From Victivallis vadensis (GTDB taxonomy: Bacteria; Verrucomicrobiota; Lentisphaeria; Victivallales; Victivallaceae), in the NCBI RefSeq assembly GCF_003096415.1, contig NZ_QEKH01000036.1:1-45675 (forward strand): a DNA stretch of 45,675 bases. Direction: 5' to 3'. Positions 1-8,685 of this stretch are shown here, in pieces. Positions within the stretch are counted from its first letter, which is position 1, and every line of letters begins with the position of its first letter. The notes below the pieces were generated by a model. The model was not told the origin of the DNA and did not search any database. It worked only from the letters and a program-made list of their open reading frames with translations. The position numbers were made by a program, and so were the translations under genes.

Positions 1-111
1 GCCAACGGCCGAATCGAATTGACCAGTCGCGAATTATCCGCGATTCTGTCGGGAATCAAACCGCAACGTTATTACAAAAGATATGCGAAAAAAGTGCCTG
101 AACTCACTTGA
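1..111 (+). CDS. tnpB: IS66 TnpB (Orf2) accessory protein, C-terminal fragment
   Basis: The frame is open from base 1 to a TGA at 109-111 and encodes 36 residues beginning ANGRIELTSRELSAILSGI. This resembles the end of IS66 TnpB proteins, where a basic/aromatic strand is followed by a helix of the type ELTxxQLxxLLxGI. The gene starts outside the window. It lies 30 bp before the transposase gene in the same direction, as expected in an IS66 operon. TnpB is needed for efficient transposition of IS66 elements, but its biochemical role is unclear. The fragment is short, so the call rests mainly on context. Confidence 0.6.
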   Translation, partial: ANGRIELTSRELSAILSGIKPQRYYKRYAKKVPELT

Positions 112-141
112 ATTTGAGCTCGAATCCGGTATATTTTCTGT

Positions 142-1632
142 ATGGTATTACCGGAGGTTACAACTTTAGCAGAGGCGAAAAGCGTCATCTGGGAACAAGC
201 TGAGGAAATTGAAAAACTCAGTAACGAATTGTCTTGGTTCAAGCGCCAGATGTTCGGTTCCAAGTCCGAACATTATCTTCCGACAGATGACACCCCCGCT
301 CTTTTTCCGGAAGAAACCCTTCCTGAACCAGTAAAAGAATCCCCAAACATCACCGTTGCGGAACACGACCGTCACGCGCGTCAGCCTAACGCTCTCGCAG
401 AGATTCCGGCTGATCTGCCGCGCGAAGAGCGCGTGATTGATGTCCCGGAGGATCAACGGCAGGGCATGACGCTGATCGGCTATGCCGAAAGCGAACGAAT
501 CGCCTACCGGACGGGACTGTATGTGATCCATTTCAAGCGTGCCAAATATGCAGCCCCTGATGACGCATTGCGTGGCGTTGTCACCGCCCCAGCTCCTGGA
601 GACGTGTTCGATTCTGCCAGCGGTCGAAGCCGTTACGATGTCTCTTTTGTAGCCAAGGTGGTGGCCGACAAGGTCGAAAACGCGATTCCGCTTGAACGGC
701 AGGCGCGGATGTTCGGCAACGAGGGCCTGCCTGTGGCACCTTCGACGCTCGAAGACCTTTACAAACGCACTTCCGATGCTTTATTACCTCTGTATGACCG
801 GATGACCTTGCTGATTATGCAGTGTGACATCCTTCATGTGGACGAAACCTTCATCAAGATGATGGTCAAGGGGGCGAGGAAATGCAAAAACGCATATATG
901 TGGTGTCGGTTGACCGGTGTCGGACCGCCGATGATCGCGTTTCACTTTTCGCCGTCGCGGTCTCAAGATGTTGCGGAAAGTTTGCTCGGAGATTATTCCG
1001 GAACAATTTTGCGGGATTCTTACATCGGCTACGACAAGCTCGAATGCGATGTCGCATGCTGTTGGGCACATGTCCGGCGCTATCTGGTCGTGGCCTTTGA
1101 CAACGGCTATTTGAAAGTCGAGCCGCTTCTGAAACTCGTGCGGGATCTTTATCAGATTGAGCACGATGCAAAGGAACGTGCTGAGAAAAAAGGGACGGAA
1201 ACCGCTCTCTTCCAAGAACGGAAAACGGCACGCCGAATGTCGCAAAAGCTGGTTGCCGAGTTTTTTGAGCAGGCCAAGGTGCTTCGAGACTCCGAACGGC
1301 CATCGTCGCCAGTGGCGAAAGCGGTCAACTATGCGTTGAATATCGAAGCGGAACTGAAAAAGTTCCTGAACAATCCCAAGCTCAACATCGACAACAATCC
1401 CGCTGAACGCCTCAATCGAGGTGTCGCTATCATTCGGAAAAACTGTCTGTTTGCCGGAAGCGAAACCGGCGGGCAGCGGTTGGCGATCCTTTATTCTTTT
1501 GCAGCCTCTTGCAAAGCGAACAACATCTGCTTCCGCCAATGGCTGGAAGACGTGCTTCCGCGTCTTTCCTCTACTTCGGCAAATCAAATCGAATCTCTGC
1601 TTCCCCCAAACTGGAAGTCTAACACCAAATAA
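142..1632 (+). CDS. tnpC: IS66 family transposase (TnpC, DDE)
   Basis: This is a full-length 496-residue DDE transposase that cuts and joins the ends of the IS66 element. The N-terminus is a short coiled coil ending in the IS66 hallmark WFKRQMFGSKSE (about residues 32-43). The catalytic core has D234 in HVDETF, D292 in ILRDSYIGYD followed by CCWAHVRR, and E422 in DNNPAERLNR. The C-terminal QIESLLPP tail is also typical. Length is normal for the family and the frame is intact, so the element may be active. No clear ribosome binding site precedes the ATG; it is the first ATG after tnpB. Confidence 0.93.
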   Translation: MVLPEVTTLAEAKSVIWEQAEEIEKLSNELSWFKRQMFGSKSEHYLPTDDTPALFPEETLPEPVKESPNITVAEHDRHARQPNALAEIPADLPREERVIDVPEDQRQGMTLIGYAESERIAYRTGLYVIHFKRAKYAAPDDALRGVVTAPAPGDVFDSASGRSRYDVSFVAKVVADKVENAIPLERQARMFGNEGLPVAPSTLEDLYKRTSDALLPLYDRMTLLIMQCDILHVDETFIKMMVKGARKCKNAYMWCRLTGVGPPMIAFHFSPSRSQDVAESLLGDYSGTILRDSYIGYDKLECDVACCWAHVRRYLVVAFDNGYLKVEPLLKLVRDLYQIEHDAKERAEKKGTETALFQERKTARRMSQKLVAEFFEQAKVLRDSERPSSPVAKAVNYALNIEAELKKFLNNPKLNIDNNPAERLNRGVAIIRKNCLFAGSETGGQRLAILYSFAASCKANNICFRQWLEDVLPRLSSTSANQIESLLPPNWKSNTK

Positions 1633-1699
1633 TTTTTCAATTTTTCCCTTTCAAGACACCGGAAATGCCTCAGACATGTAGCTCATTGGGCGCATACAT

Positions 1700-1736
1700 A
1701 AAAATCGTCCGGGAGCTTCAAGAAACTCCCGGACGA
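1700..1736 (-). terminator. Rho-independent terminator of the pseudopilin operon
   Basis: An 11-bp perfect stem (1705-1715 with 1726-1736) and a 10-nt loop are followed on the minus strand by a short T run (1704-1700). It lies 22 bp past the stop of the last cassette gene. The proposed IS66 end abuts the T run. Confidence 0.75.
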
Positions 1737-1757
1737 CCTTGATTTCACAAGTGTGAA

Positions 1758-4700
1758 TCAATCAATATAATCAATTTTCCGAACCATCATCTTACCTGTT
1801 TCCGGATTACGATCGATGGTTACAATCATTTTGACTTCTCCAGTGATTTCATCATAGTAAATATTATCTTCCGGATCTGATCCAACTTCTTCGTAATCGA
1901 ATTGTCCATTCTTTGCGGGTCTAGTTTGACCTATTCCATCTTTATCAATTCGCGTAATGGGTATTCCTGCCGAATCTCCCAAGTCGCGTATGGTTTGGGC
2001 TACAATGAGCACTTTGATTGTATTCGGAAGTGATCCGCCGGCAGTCATCAAATTAATTGTTTTTCCAATTACTTCTTCTTGACTTGCATCAGTGGTAAAA
2101 CTTGGAGATGAAGCTCCATTGTTATATCCTAACTTACCAAAACCCGTCTTTAAGGTATTACCTGCGTCCTCCCAATTGATAAATTCTGTGCGCAATACAA
2201 AAGGATCCTCCTTGATAGGCTTTGTTTTCAAGGGATTATCGCTGACTGTATCAATACGGTTGCCGGAAGTCACATCAGCAAAGTTACTGATTGACTGTCC
2301 TAACGAGAGATTCAAAAATAATGCCTTAGCGATATCATCATCATTGGCGGTATAACCACTATAATGCTGAGGAAGCATGTTAAGATCAACTTTACCTAAA
2401 GCACGAATGCCAGTTGTCATTTTTATTTGCTCTAAAATTCCACCATCTCCGGCCTGATAAGAAGTCCCGGATTTAGTCCAAGCGTTGTGATTAGGTTCCA
2501 TATCCATGGGGGTAATGTCAGAGGAAGAAGCATTAGGGCTACCGGCATGCTTGAGATTAATTGTTTCCCAAGCCGCACCACGATGAATTACACCGATTTC
2601 CCATGGGCTTTTCATTGGAGCATTACGAATATACGCAGTGGAGAGATGACCATTAGCTGGATCATCAACTGTTTCCTGATCTGCATTGGGCGATTTACCT
2701 CGTGGATCAGCCTCTGTTTCCCTATTTACAGTTCCTTTATAACTGTCTGGAGTTCCACTTGTTTCAACATCCATTACATCTGCCCATTTGTTAGTCGCTT
2801 CATCAAAACCTTTTATTGAAGGATCCGAAACAGACCAATCATCTTCGTTTAGATTTTGGCGTGGGTCTTGTCCGCGCATTCCGCCAAACAGGAATTTATA
2901 TGAATTCTTTGTGTCATCAAAAGTAATAGAAGCTCCTGTCTGCTCCAGCTTCTTTGTTAATTGAGGTTTGACATAATCAAGACCAATCCGTTCGGTCGTT
3001 GCCCCTCCTAAATGTTTATAATCAGCCATTAAAACCATACGACCATTTTGAATGCTGAAATCAGTCAGTTCAACTTCCTTGATCTCGATATCGGATTCCG
3101 AGCTTACTAATTCTACTGCACTCGGATATTTTTCCTTTACCATGGCTAATGTCAGTTCAGGTATTACTGGGGTGGGGGTGCCTGCATCATCAGTTACTGA
3201 AGTATAGGAGGTCTTAAAAAAAGCTCCCGTTCCAGTTTTAAAAGCATACCCATCAGTAAAATCTGCTGCAGAAAAAGAAATTGATTGAGAAGAATTGACC
3301 TCTGTTATGTCATTGGCTGTTTCATTTTTTTCCCATTTCTTGGAAAACTCGACTTTACCATATGTAGCTAGATCAATTTCCATGGGGGTAGATACGGTAT
3401 TATTTGTAGCCGGGTTACCTGCTTCTGTCCGATAAGTGAAATTATTGTAAGCAACCTTGGTAATCTTACCTTTTAATTCAATTCCCCGGAGTGTATGATA
3501 GAAATCAAAATTACTTAAATCATCTGAAATTCCATCATAAATATTAATTAATTTCACTGCGGGTGTTATTTCCAAATCAAATTTGAAACTGCGATCTGTT
3601 TTGTTAACTGCAATACCCGCAGTCCCACTATCATGGCTGATTTGAGATGAAAAACCGATTTCGTAGATGTATGGAGTTTTTTCATTTCCGGTATAATCAG
3701 GCTCTTTGGTCAACCAGTCTTTGGCGGAGATATTGGATGTTGGGATATAATCAGCATCACAATAGTCGTTAAAGTTAGCTGCAATTTGGCGACGGCGATT
3801 CTCCAAACCGGAAAGTCCGTTGATGCCAGTTGTTGCAAATGTTCCTTCATCATCTGCAATTCTTCTTAGAAACGGTAAACCTGAATTAAAGGGAGTACGA
3901 GTATCCGTCTCATTGAAAGGACGGCTGTCATGGGTCAAAGCATCAATTGCACTAGGAGCATTTGGGGTAATTGTTGTATCAGATATGCTGCTCTTGAAAC
4001 GATCATACCAATCATCTGGGGTATAGTTTTCAGCCTCAAAAGGCTTCCAAGAGATCAGAGGAAAACGATGAAAATAGGTAGTATCATCCCCATTTCTCTT
4101 ATAATAAATATAAGCCTCTTTTACGCTGGGATCAGTTCCTTCTGTAAACCAACGCTCGATCCACGCCCTATGTTTCTTACCAGTTTCGGTGGTATCATTA
4201 AAGTCGAAGTTCCCGTCATAGGGACCATATAGTTCATCATAGGTTTGAGGAATATATGTCCCATCATTAATTGTACTCCAACCTTGCAAGATTGTGGTTT
4301 TATCAATATATAATTCATCGATTTCTTTGCCGATACGATCGTTCCAAGGAACTCGACCACTATTAGCAACAAAGCCTCCCAAGACTGATTTTAGATTGAT
4401 ACGGCTGGATGAGGTTGATGGCAAAACCTGATAGGCAACACGACCAATAATTTTACGATCAGTATCGCTCTTATCGCCGGAATCATAAAAATATGTCCAT
4501 ACGGCCTTGCTATTCGAGCCTTTATAATCTAAATCATTATTCAGATAATTTAACTTGGAATTATCACCTGTCAATTGATCATTTGTAGTTTCACCTGAAT
4601 CTGAATTTAAGGTCTTAACTTTGTCATAGCTATAAATTGCAGTAAATTCAGTTGGCCAAAACTGTTTACTGAGATCTGTTTGGTGTTCAGCTTGGTATTG

Positions 4701-4913
4701 GTACAACATCAAAGAGATTGCAACTCTATTAATTGCTGATTGAGCCAACATCTTGGCTTGGCTTCTGGTACTATTATTGAAAGCGACCTTGCGCGCTAAA
4801 AGGGCATTACTGACAAATGCCAGTCCCAAGATTAGCAATAAAGATAAAATTCCGAGTGCAAATAATAAAGCAACGCCATGCCGCTTATTTTGTATTTTTT
4901 TTCCCTTTTTCAT
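1758..4913 (-). CDS. GspK/PilX-like giant pseudopilin, Verru_Chthon cassette protein A-like
   Basis: This 1051-residue protein starts with a short basic segment and RHG before VALLFALGILSLLLILGLAF, a pilin-type membrane helix (about residues 13-33). It has a glycine at -1 and no Glu5, as in GspK minor pseudopilins. The rest is a very long extracytoplasmic region rich in Asn, Asp, Thr and Ser, with no catalytic motif I recognise. GspK proteins are usually about 300 residues, so this is greatly enlarged. Its size and three smaller pilin-like partners match the Verru_Chthon cassette family A description (proteins over 1000 residues). It is the last gene of the operon, 28 bp after its neighbour. 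It is visibly AT-rich compared with genes beyond 7.4 kb. Function unknown; a tip or cargo role in a type II secretion- or pilus-like fibre is inference. Confidence 0.72.
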   Translation of the reverse strand: MKKGKKIQNKRHGVALLFALGILSLLLILGLAFVSNALLARKVAFNNSTRSQAKMLAQSAINRVAISLMLYQYQAEHQTDLSKQFWPTEFTAIYSYDKVKTLNSDSGETTNDQLTGDNSKLNYLNNDLDYKGSNSKAVWTYFYDSGDKSDTDRKIIGRVAYQVLPSTSSSRINLKSVLGGFVANSGRVPWNDRIGKEIDELYIDKTTILQGWSTINDGTYIPQTYDELYGPYDGNFDFNDTTETGKKHRAWIERWFTEGTDPSVKEAYIYYKRNGDDTTYFHRFPLISWKPFEAENYTPDDWYDRFKSSISDTTITPNAPSAIDALTHDSRPFNETDTRTPFNSGLPFLRRIADDEGTFATTGINGLSGLENRRRQIAANFNDYCDADYIPTSNISAKDWLTKEPDYTGNEKTPYIYEIGFSSQISHDSGTAGIAVNKTDRSFKFDLEITPAVKLINIYDGISDDLSNFDFYHTLRGIELKGKITKVAYNNFTYRTEAGNPATNNTVSTPMEIDLATYGKVEFSKKWEKNETANDITEVNSSQSISFSAADFTDGYAFKTGTGAFFKTSYTSVTDDAGTPTPVIPELTLAMVKEKYPSAVELVSSESDIEIKEVELTDFSIQNGRMVLMADYKHLGGATTERIGLDYVKPQLTKKLEQTGASITFDDTKNSYKFLFGGMRGQDPRQNLNEDDWSVSDPSIKGFDEATNKWADVMDVETSGTPDSYKGTVNRETEADPRGKSPNADQETVDDPANGHLSTAYIRNAPMKSPWEIGVIHRGAAWETINLKHAGSPNASSSDITPMDMEPNHNAWTKSGTSYQAGDGGILEQIKMTTGIRALGKVDLNMLPQHYSGYTANDDDIAKALFLNLSLGQSISNFADVTSGNRIDTVSDNPLKTKPIKEDPFVLRTEFINWEDAGNTLKTGFGKLGYNNGASSPSFTTDASQEEVIGKTINLMTAGGSLPNTIKVLIVAQTIRDLGDSAGIPITRIDKDGIGQTRPAKNGQFDYEEVGSDPEDNIYYDEITGEVKMIVTIDRNPETGKMMVRKIDYID

Positions 4914-4941
4914 ATAAAATCTCCACGCTGTATTTATTATC

Positions 4942-5751
4942 TTATAAAGTTTCAGCCCAACGACCTCCTAAAAAAACAGCACGGGTAAAGGTACGTTCAT
5001 GCTGTTGTCTGAAAGCATCCTGTTGAGCAGTGGGTAAATTACTCCATGTATCAAAATTCTTTTTATCCATCAATGATAACTGTATTTCAATTAAATATGG
5101 GGGTTTCCTATCATATTTATTGCCAGAGGGAGCAATAATTTCACTTCCCCCTCCTGTCGTCATTCTTGCAAAGGGAATGAAGCGCAGACCTGTAACATTA
5201 TTTAAGACAATTGCAGAATTATCGTCTTGAGTGGTTGATACCTTATTGTCAAGTTTGGTAACAAGCAGATTCTTGGCAACTTCATAAGAAGTAACAGCTC
5301 CTTCGCCATAAGGAGGGAAGAAATAACTATATGCTGTTGGACCTGAATCATCAGTACCATTATCTGCAAAGATTGCCATTACGAGTTTCTCGTTATGCGT
5401 TCCTGTGCGTTGGAAAGAAATAAAACGAATATCTTTTGTCCCTGGAAGATTATCCATTTTTGATTGGGCTGCAAAGTATATTTTAGAATTATCGGTATTG
5501 GGATTTTCAATGATAAAAGGAGTTCCGCCTGCAGAATAATAGGTGGATTGAAGTAATGTAGACATTAAGTCCATGGCAACACGTGCATCTGCATAAAGAT
5601 TATTTTTTTCTTCCATTCCTGTCCACATTTTTTGTGCACCGGAAAAAAATTGTAGCATCAGCACCAATAATATGCTGAATACAGACATTGCAACCAGCAG
5701 TTCAACTAGTGTAAAAATATGAAATATTTGTTTCTTGTTCTGGTATTTCAT
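4942..5751 (-). CDS. GspJ-like minor pseudopilin, Verru_Chthon cassette protein C-like
   Basis: This 269-residue protein begins with a basic leader and then FTLVELLVAMSVFSILLVLMLQF (about residues 13-35), a class III prepilin signal with Glu at +5. The residue before the cleavage site is Ile instead of Gly. Next comes a helix with KMWTGMEEKNNLYADARVAMDLM, which resembles GspJ minor pseudopilins. The C-terminal domain is probably globular and exposed outside the membrane. It lies between the PilV/GspI-like and GspK-like genes, 14 and 28 bp from them, so it is probably co-transcribed. The gene is AT-rich like its operon partners. Role in a secretion pseudopilus is inferred from the family. Confidence 0.75.
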   Translation of the reverse strand: MKYQNKKQIFHIFTLVELLVAMSVFSILLVLMLQFFSGAQKMWTGMEEKNNLYADARVAMDLMSTLLQSTYYSAGGTPFIIENPNTDNSKIYFAAQSKMDNLPGTKDIRFISFQRTGTHNEKLVMAIFADNGTDDSGPTAYSYFFPPYGEGAVTSYEVAKNLLVTKLDNKVSTTQDDNSAIVLNNVTGLRFIPFARMTTGGGSEIIAPSGNKYDRKPPYLIEIQLSLMDKKNFDTWSNLPTAQQDAFRQQHERTFTRAVFLGGRWAETL

Positions 5752-5765
5752 AGCAGGCCTTTGTA

Positions 5766-6455
5766 TTATTTGGCTTCATAAGATTCATTAAATAATTCGA
5801 AGCGAAATATTCTTTTCTCACGGTTTTCATATGGAACTTCGGCAGGCCAACTTAATTCAATACAGAAAGCCTTGGCGTAATCTCCCAGATTAAGGCGACT
5901 TGCATCAGCAGCAGTTAATTCCTGATACATTGTTGTTGCATAAGGATCAGGATAAAAGAGATCAAAGTCTTGATCCAGCCAAACTTTTATGATAGTGGAA
6001 AAATCTGCAATATCTGTTCCGTCGGGCAATCGTGTTAATTGCTGAAAGAGAAAAATCCCGTTAACATTGGGTTTGTTTAATCTTAGTAAGCGGGTTGCAC
6101 CTGTAGAGGAGCTGGAATTCAATGATGTCCAATCAGAAAGATTTAAACTATTATTTGCAACCTTGGCATCAGTATCATTGTTGATATCGACCAAGCTGGT
6201 TTTCATATGTTGTGTGAAAAATTTGTCTGCTGAAGCATTTTGCTGGTGCAAGTACCATTCAGAAGAGCAACCTGCACGTAGATGACTCATTACATATTCT
6301 GCGATATCTGCAAGATTATTATCTGCAATTGCCGACTTATTGGCATTTACTCCAACTGGAAATAGTACAAGTATACTGGATAAGCCAATTGCAATGATTG
6401 CCATTGCCAAGGCTATTTCAACCATGTTGAAAAACTTTTTTTGTATCTTTTTCAT
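5766..6455 (-). CDS. GspI/PilV-like minor pseudopilin, Verru_Chthon cassette protein B-like
   Basis: This 229-residue protein opens with MKKIQKKFFNMVEIALAMAIIAIG, a prepilin-type hydrophobic helix (about residues 9-30) with Glu at +5 if cleavage falls before the second Phe. The usual Gly at -1 is missing. The helix is followed by SSILVLFPVGVNANKSAIADNN, which is like PilV/GspI proteins, where this helix starts a pilin stalk. The C-terminal half ends with an R-F-x-F-E-L-F strand. It sits 14 bp from both neighbours in the four-gene operon. The family assignment comes from the N-terminus and from gene order; the exposed domain is unrecognised. Confidence 0.72.
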   Translation of the reverse strand: MKKIQKKFFNMVEIALAMAIIAIGLSSILVLFPVGVNANKSAIADNNLADIAEYVMSHLRAGCSSEWYLHQQNASADKFFTQHMKTSLVDINNDTDAKVANNSLNLSDWTSLNSSSSTGATRLLRLNKPNVNGIFLFQQLTRLPDGTDIADFSTIIKVWLDQDFDLFYPDPYATTMYQELTAADASRLNLGDYAKAFCIELSWPAEVPYENREKRIFRFELFNESYEAK

Positions 6456-6469
6456 CTGAAATTATACCA

Positions 6470-7195
6470 CTAAGGTTTATAATAGTTGACACGACCTGTA
6501 AAACGATTTATTTCCAAAACTAAAAAGTTAGTGGGACCAGTCGTATCACGACTGGGAAATACAAAGTTGTTTCCATTGGGAATGGCTTCTGCTATAGCCA
6601 AGTAAAGATTCTCATCATGTCTGATTCCGCCATAAGGAGAAAAGATAACAGCGCAATAAGTACGAGTATCGCTTGCTGAATCTTGGTAATTCGTAATGGT
6701 ATGAAGCAAAGGGTTGGTTCCACCAGCCGTGATAAGCCTATGCGTGATAGGATATGGAGAATTACCTAAGTCTAAACCTTGGCCTTCTACGAAATTTCCA
6801 TAGTCGTTTTTGGTAGCTTCATCTGCTACGGCCAGCAAGTGAGCCCCCGGAACAGGTATTCGCCACTCATAATCCGGCACCCAGCGAATAAATTGCCAAC
6901 TCGTTCCTGTCGAATCCTTTTTAACATACGCCATTCGAGAGCCGCCCAAGTTATACTGGGCTTCCTGCCCTGTCCAACCACTAGGCAAGATAACTGCTAC
7001 GTAACGTCGCGCAGTAATAGCATGTGACTGGGCTTGCTCTAATGCTAATTTTAAATTAGAGGCCATCTGATCGACTTGGTTGCCGCTGATCATCCGTTTG
7101 AAGGCGGGGAGCATCAGGGTCATCAGGACGCCCATTAAGAGCATCACGACCAACAGCTCAATTAAGGTAAAATTTCGTTTTGTTCGTTTGTTCAT
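6470..7195 (-). CDS. GspH-like pseudopilin, Verru_Chthon cassette protein D-like
   Basis: First gene of the operon, 241 residues. It has a short basic leader MNKRTKRN, then [24 protein letters not shown], a canonical type IV pilin/pseudopilin helix with Glu5 and Asn rather than Gly at -1. The segment after it, ASNLKLALEQAQSHAITARR, is typical of GspH/FimT minor pseudopilins. The C-terminal half has a predicted beta-rich domain ending in a FTGRVNYYKP strand. The gene has a good promoter at 7259-7287 but no obvious ribosome binding site. It probably forms part of a pseudopilus with the next three genes; the substrate is unknown. Confidence 0.75.
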   Translation of the reverse strand: MNKRTKRNFTLIELLVVMLLMGVLMTLMLPAFKRMISGNQVDQMASNLKLALEQAQSHAITARRYVAVILPSGWTGQEAQYNLGGSRMAYVKKDSTGTSWQFIRWVPDYEWRIPVPGAHLLAVADEATKNDYGNFVEGQGLDLGNSPYPITHRLITAGGTNPLLHTITNYQDSASDTRTYCAVIFSPYGGIRHDENLYLAIAEAIPNGNNFVFPSRDTTGPTNFLVLEINRFTGRVNYYKP

Positions 7196-7258
7196 ATCCG
7201 GGCCGACTGTTTCATCATTTTCAGCTTGTTTCCATTGCTGGCTGTCTCTCTAATGTGT

Positions 7259-7287
7259 ACTATAGGAGGCGCATTCCCATTTTTCAA
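7259..7287 (-). promoter_or_regulatory. Promoter of the pseudopilin cassette
   Basis: On the minus strand, TTGAAA (7287-7282), a 17-bp spacer and TATAGT (7264-7259) form a near-consensus sigma70 promoter. The predicted leader to the ATG at 7195 is about 55 nt. Confidence 0.65.
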
Positions 7288-7389
7288 CACCGCACAGACA
7301 ACTTTTTGGGAAAACTTCATTGTTTTTTGGTGATTTTTGCCTTTTTTAACGTTTTCCCGGAACTCTTGCCGTTATTTTCAGGGGGAGAC

Positions 7390-7418
7390 TTGATTTTTTA
7401 CGCTTGGCGGGGTAATGT
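7390..7418 (+). promoter_or_regulatory. Candidate promoter of the FklB-type gene
   Basis: TTGATT (7390-7395), a 17-bp spacer and TAATGT (7413-7418) lie 50 bp before the ATG. The -10 box is weaker than others in the window. The 7196-7467 gap holds this site and the divergent cassette promoter; I see nothing else in it. Confidence 0.45.
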
Positions 7419-7467
7419 ACGAATCATTCTGTTTCCCTAATGAAAAGTATCAGTTCAAGGAGCCGTC

Positions 7468-8091
7468 ATGAGCGACAAATTTGCCAGTGAAATCGATTTT
7501 CTCAGCTATGCCATGGGCATGAATATGGGAGAATACCTGACCCGCACTCCCATCGAAGTCAATACCCAGGCGGCGCTGGACGGCGTCCGCGACTTCCTCG
7601 CCAAGTCCCCGAAGCTCTCTCAGGAGGAGTATGTGAAGGCGATGCAGGTGTTGCAGGCGAAGATGCAGGCCGCCGTCCAGAAGCAGGTCGACGGCCTCGC
7701 CGCCGCCAACATCGAGGCCGAAAAGAAGTTCATGGCCGAAAACGGCGCCCGCGAAGGCGTGAAAACCACCGCCAGCGGCCTCCAGTACGAGGTGATCGCC
7801 GAAGGCAAGGGCGACAAGCCGCTCGCCCACAGCAAGGTGCGCGTCCATTACACCGGGACGCTGCTCGACGGCACCGAGTTCGACAGCTCCGTCCGCCGCG
7901 GTGAACCGGCCGAATTCGGCGTGAATCAGGTGATCGCCGGCTGGACCGAGGCGCTTCAGCTGATGTCCCCCGGCAGCAAGTACCGGCTCTTCATCCCCGC
8001 CAGGCTCGGTTACGGCGAACACGGCGCCGGACAGGCGATTCCGCCGAATGCCGCGCTGATCTTCGACGTCGAATTGCTCGACATCCTGTAA
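7468..8091 (+). CDS. fklB: FKBP-type peptidyl-prolyl cis-trans isomerase, FklB/Mip-like
   Basis: This 207-residue protein catalyses cis-trans isomerisation of prolyl bonds and helps protein folding. Residues 1 to about 100 form the helical dimerisation region of FklB/Mip proteins (FLSYAMGMNMG and a long helix with many Lys and Gln). The FKBP domain is at about 108-207, with SGLQYEVI, VRVHYTGTLLDGTEFDSS, GEPAEFGVNQVIAGWTEAL and GYGEHGAGQAIPPNAALIFDVELL. These include the conserved aromatic pocket residues. There is no signal peptide, so it is probably cytoplasmic. AAGGAG at 7457-7462 fixes the ATG. It is a single gene with its own terminator and is GC-rich, unlike the cassette upstream. Confidence 0.93.
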   Translation: MSDKFASEIDFLSYAMGMNMGEYLTRTPIEVNTQAALDGVRDFLAKSPKLSQEEYVKAMQVLQAKMQAAVQKQVDGLAAANIEAEKKFMAENGAREGVKTTASGLQYEVIAEGKGDKPLAHSKVRVHYTGTLLDGTEFDSSVRRGEPAEFGVNQVIAGWTEALQLMSPGSKYRLFIPARLGYGEHGAGQAIPPNAALIFDVELLDIL

Positions 8092-8113
8092 GCTCCGGCG
8101 TCGGAGTTCAAGG

Positions 8114-8147
8114 ACGGCGGTTCCCGGCGGACGGGGGCCGCCGTTTT
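8114..8147 (+). terminator. Terminator after the FklB-type gene
   Basis: ACGGCGG (8114-8120) pairs with CCGCCGT (8138-8144), followed by TTTT. It starts 22 bp after the stop codon. The T run also forms part of the -35 box of the next promoter. Confidence 0.7.
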
Positions 8148-8174
8148 GCTTTTCCGGCTCCGGCATGCTATAGT
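8146..8174 (+). promoter_or_regulatory. Candidate promoter of the GNAT gene
   Basis: TTGCTT (8146-8151), a 17-bp spacer and TATAGT (8169-8174). It overlaps the T run of the upstream terminator and would give a leader of about 15 nt. Confidence 0.5.
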
Positions 8175-8196
8175 ATGCGGCAATCGGAGGTCGATG

Positions 8197-8685
8197 ATGT
8201 TGATTCGTGAGATGCGGCCGGACGATCTGTCCGCCGTGATGCTGATCCAGAAGCGCTGTTACCACGCGATCACGCCGGAAAGCCCGGCGGTGATGGCGAG
8301 CAAGCTCGCGGCGGGGGCCGGATGCTGTTTCGTCTGCGAGGAAGAAAAGCGGGTCGTGGGGTATCTGCTCGGACACCCGTGGCGAAGCGATTCCGCAGTC
8401 GCCTTGCATCAGGAGCTGGAGGAGTTGCCGGAGGAGTGCGACTCCCTTTATCTGCACGATATGGCGGTGCTGCCTGAGATGCGGGGCAGGGGAGTCGGGG
8501 AGCTGCTGCTGCGCCGGTTCGAGGAGGCGGCGCGGGCGCGGAAACTGGCCGGCTCCCATCTGGTGGCGATTCAGGGCGCGGAAACTTTCTGGCGGCGGAT
8601 GGGATACCGCGAGAAGCCGGGCGTCGACATGGAGAAACTGGCCGGCTACGGTACGGCGGCTTTCCTGATGGCCAAGGCTTTTTAG
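8197..8685 (+). CDS. GNAT family N-acetyltransferase
   Basis: This is a 162-residue acetyltransferase of the GNAT fold, which moves an acetyl group from acetyl-CoA to an amine. The N-terminal strand and helix are IREMRPDDLSAVMLIQKRCY. The acetyl-CoA site is the LYLHDMAVLPEMRGRGVGELLLRRFEEAAR segment (about residues 87-116), with the diagnostic R-G-R-G-V-G loop. A later strand has the FWRRMGYRE motif. ATGs occur at 8194 and 8197. GGAGG at 8186-8190 is 3 nt from the first and 6 nt from the second, so I chose 8197. The substrate cannot be told. The stop overlaps the end of the convergent transporter gene by 4 bp. Confidence 0.85.
   Translation: MLIREMRPDDLSAVMLIQKRCYHAITPESPAVMASKLAAGAGCCFVCEEEKRVVGYLLGHPWRSDSAVALHQELEELPEECDSLYLHDMAVLPEMRGRGVGELLLRRFEEAARARKLAGSHLVAIQGAETFWRRMGYREKPGVDMEKLAGYGTAAFLMAKAF

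Larger units (their letters stand above)
1..1697 (+). mobile_element. IS66-family insertion sequence, left part outside window
   Basis: The element carries the end of a TnpB-like gene followed by a complete IS66 transposase, the usual IS66 gene order. The proposed right end is at about 1697. The complement of 1688-1697 reads GTATGCGCCC, close to the GTAA-type termini known for IS66 elements. The left terminus and tnpA lie before the window, so the inverted repeat cannot be compared. The eight bases after the end, ATAAAAAT, would be the target duplication if this boundary is right. The family is clear; the exact end is inference. Confidence 0.75.
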
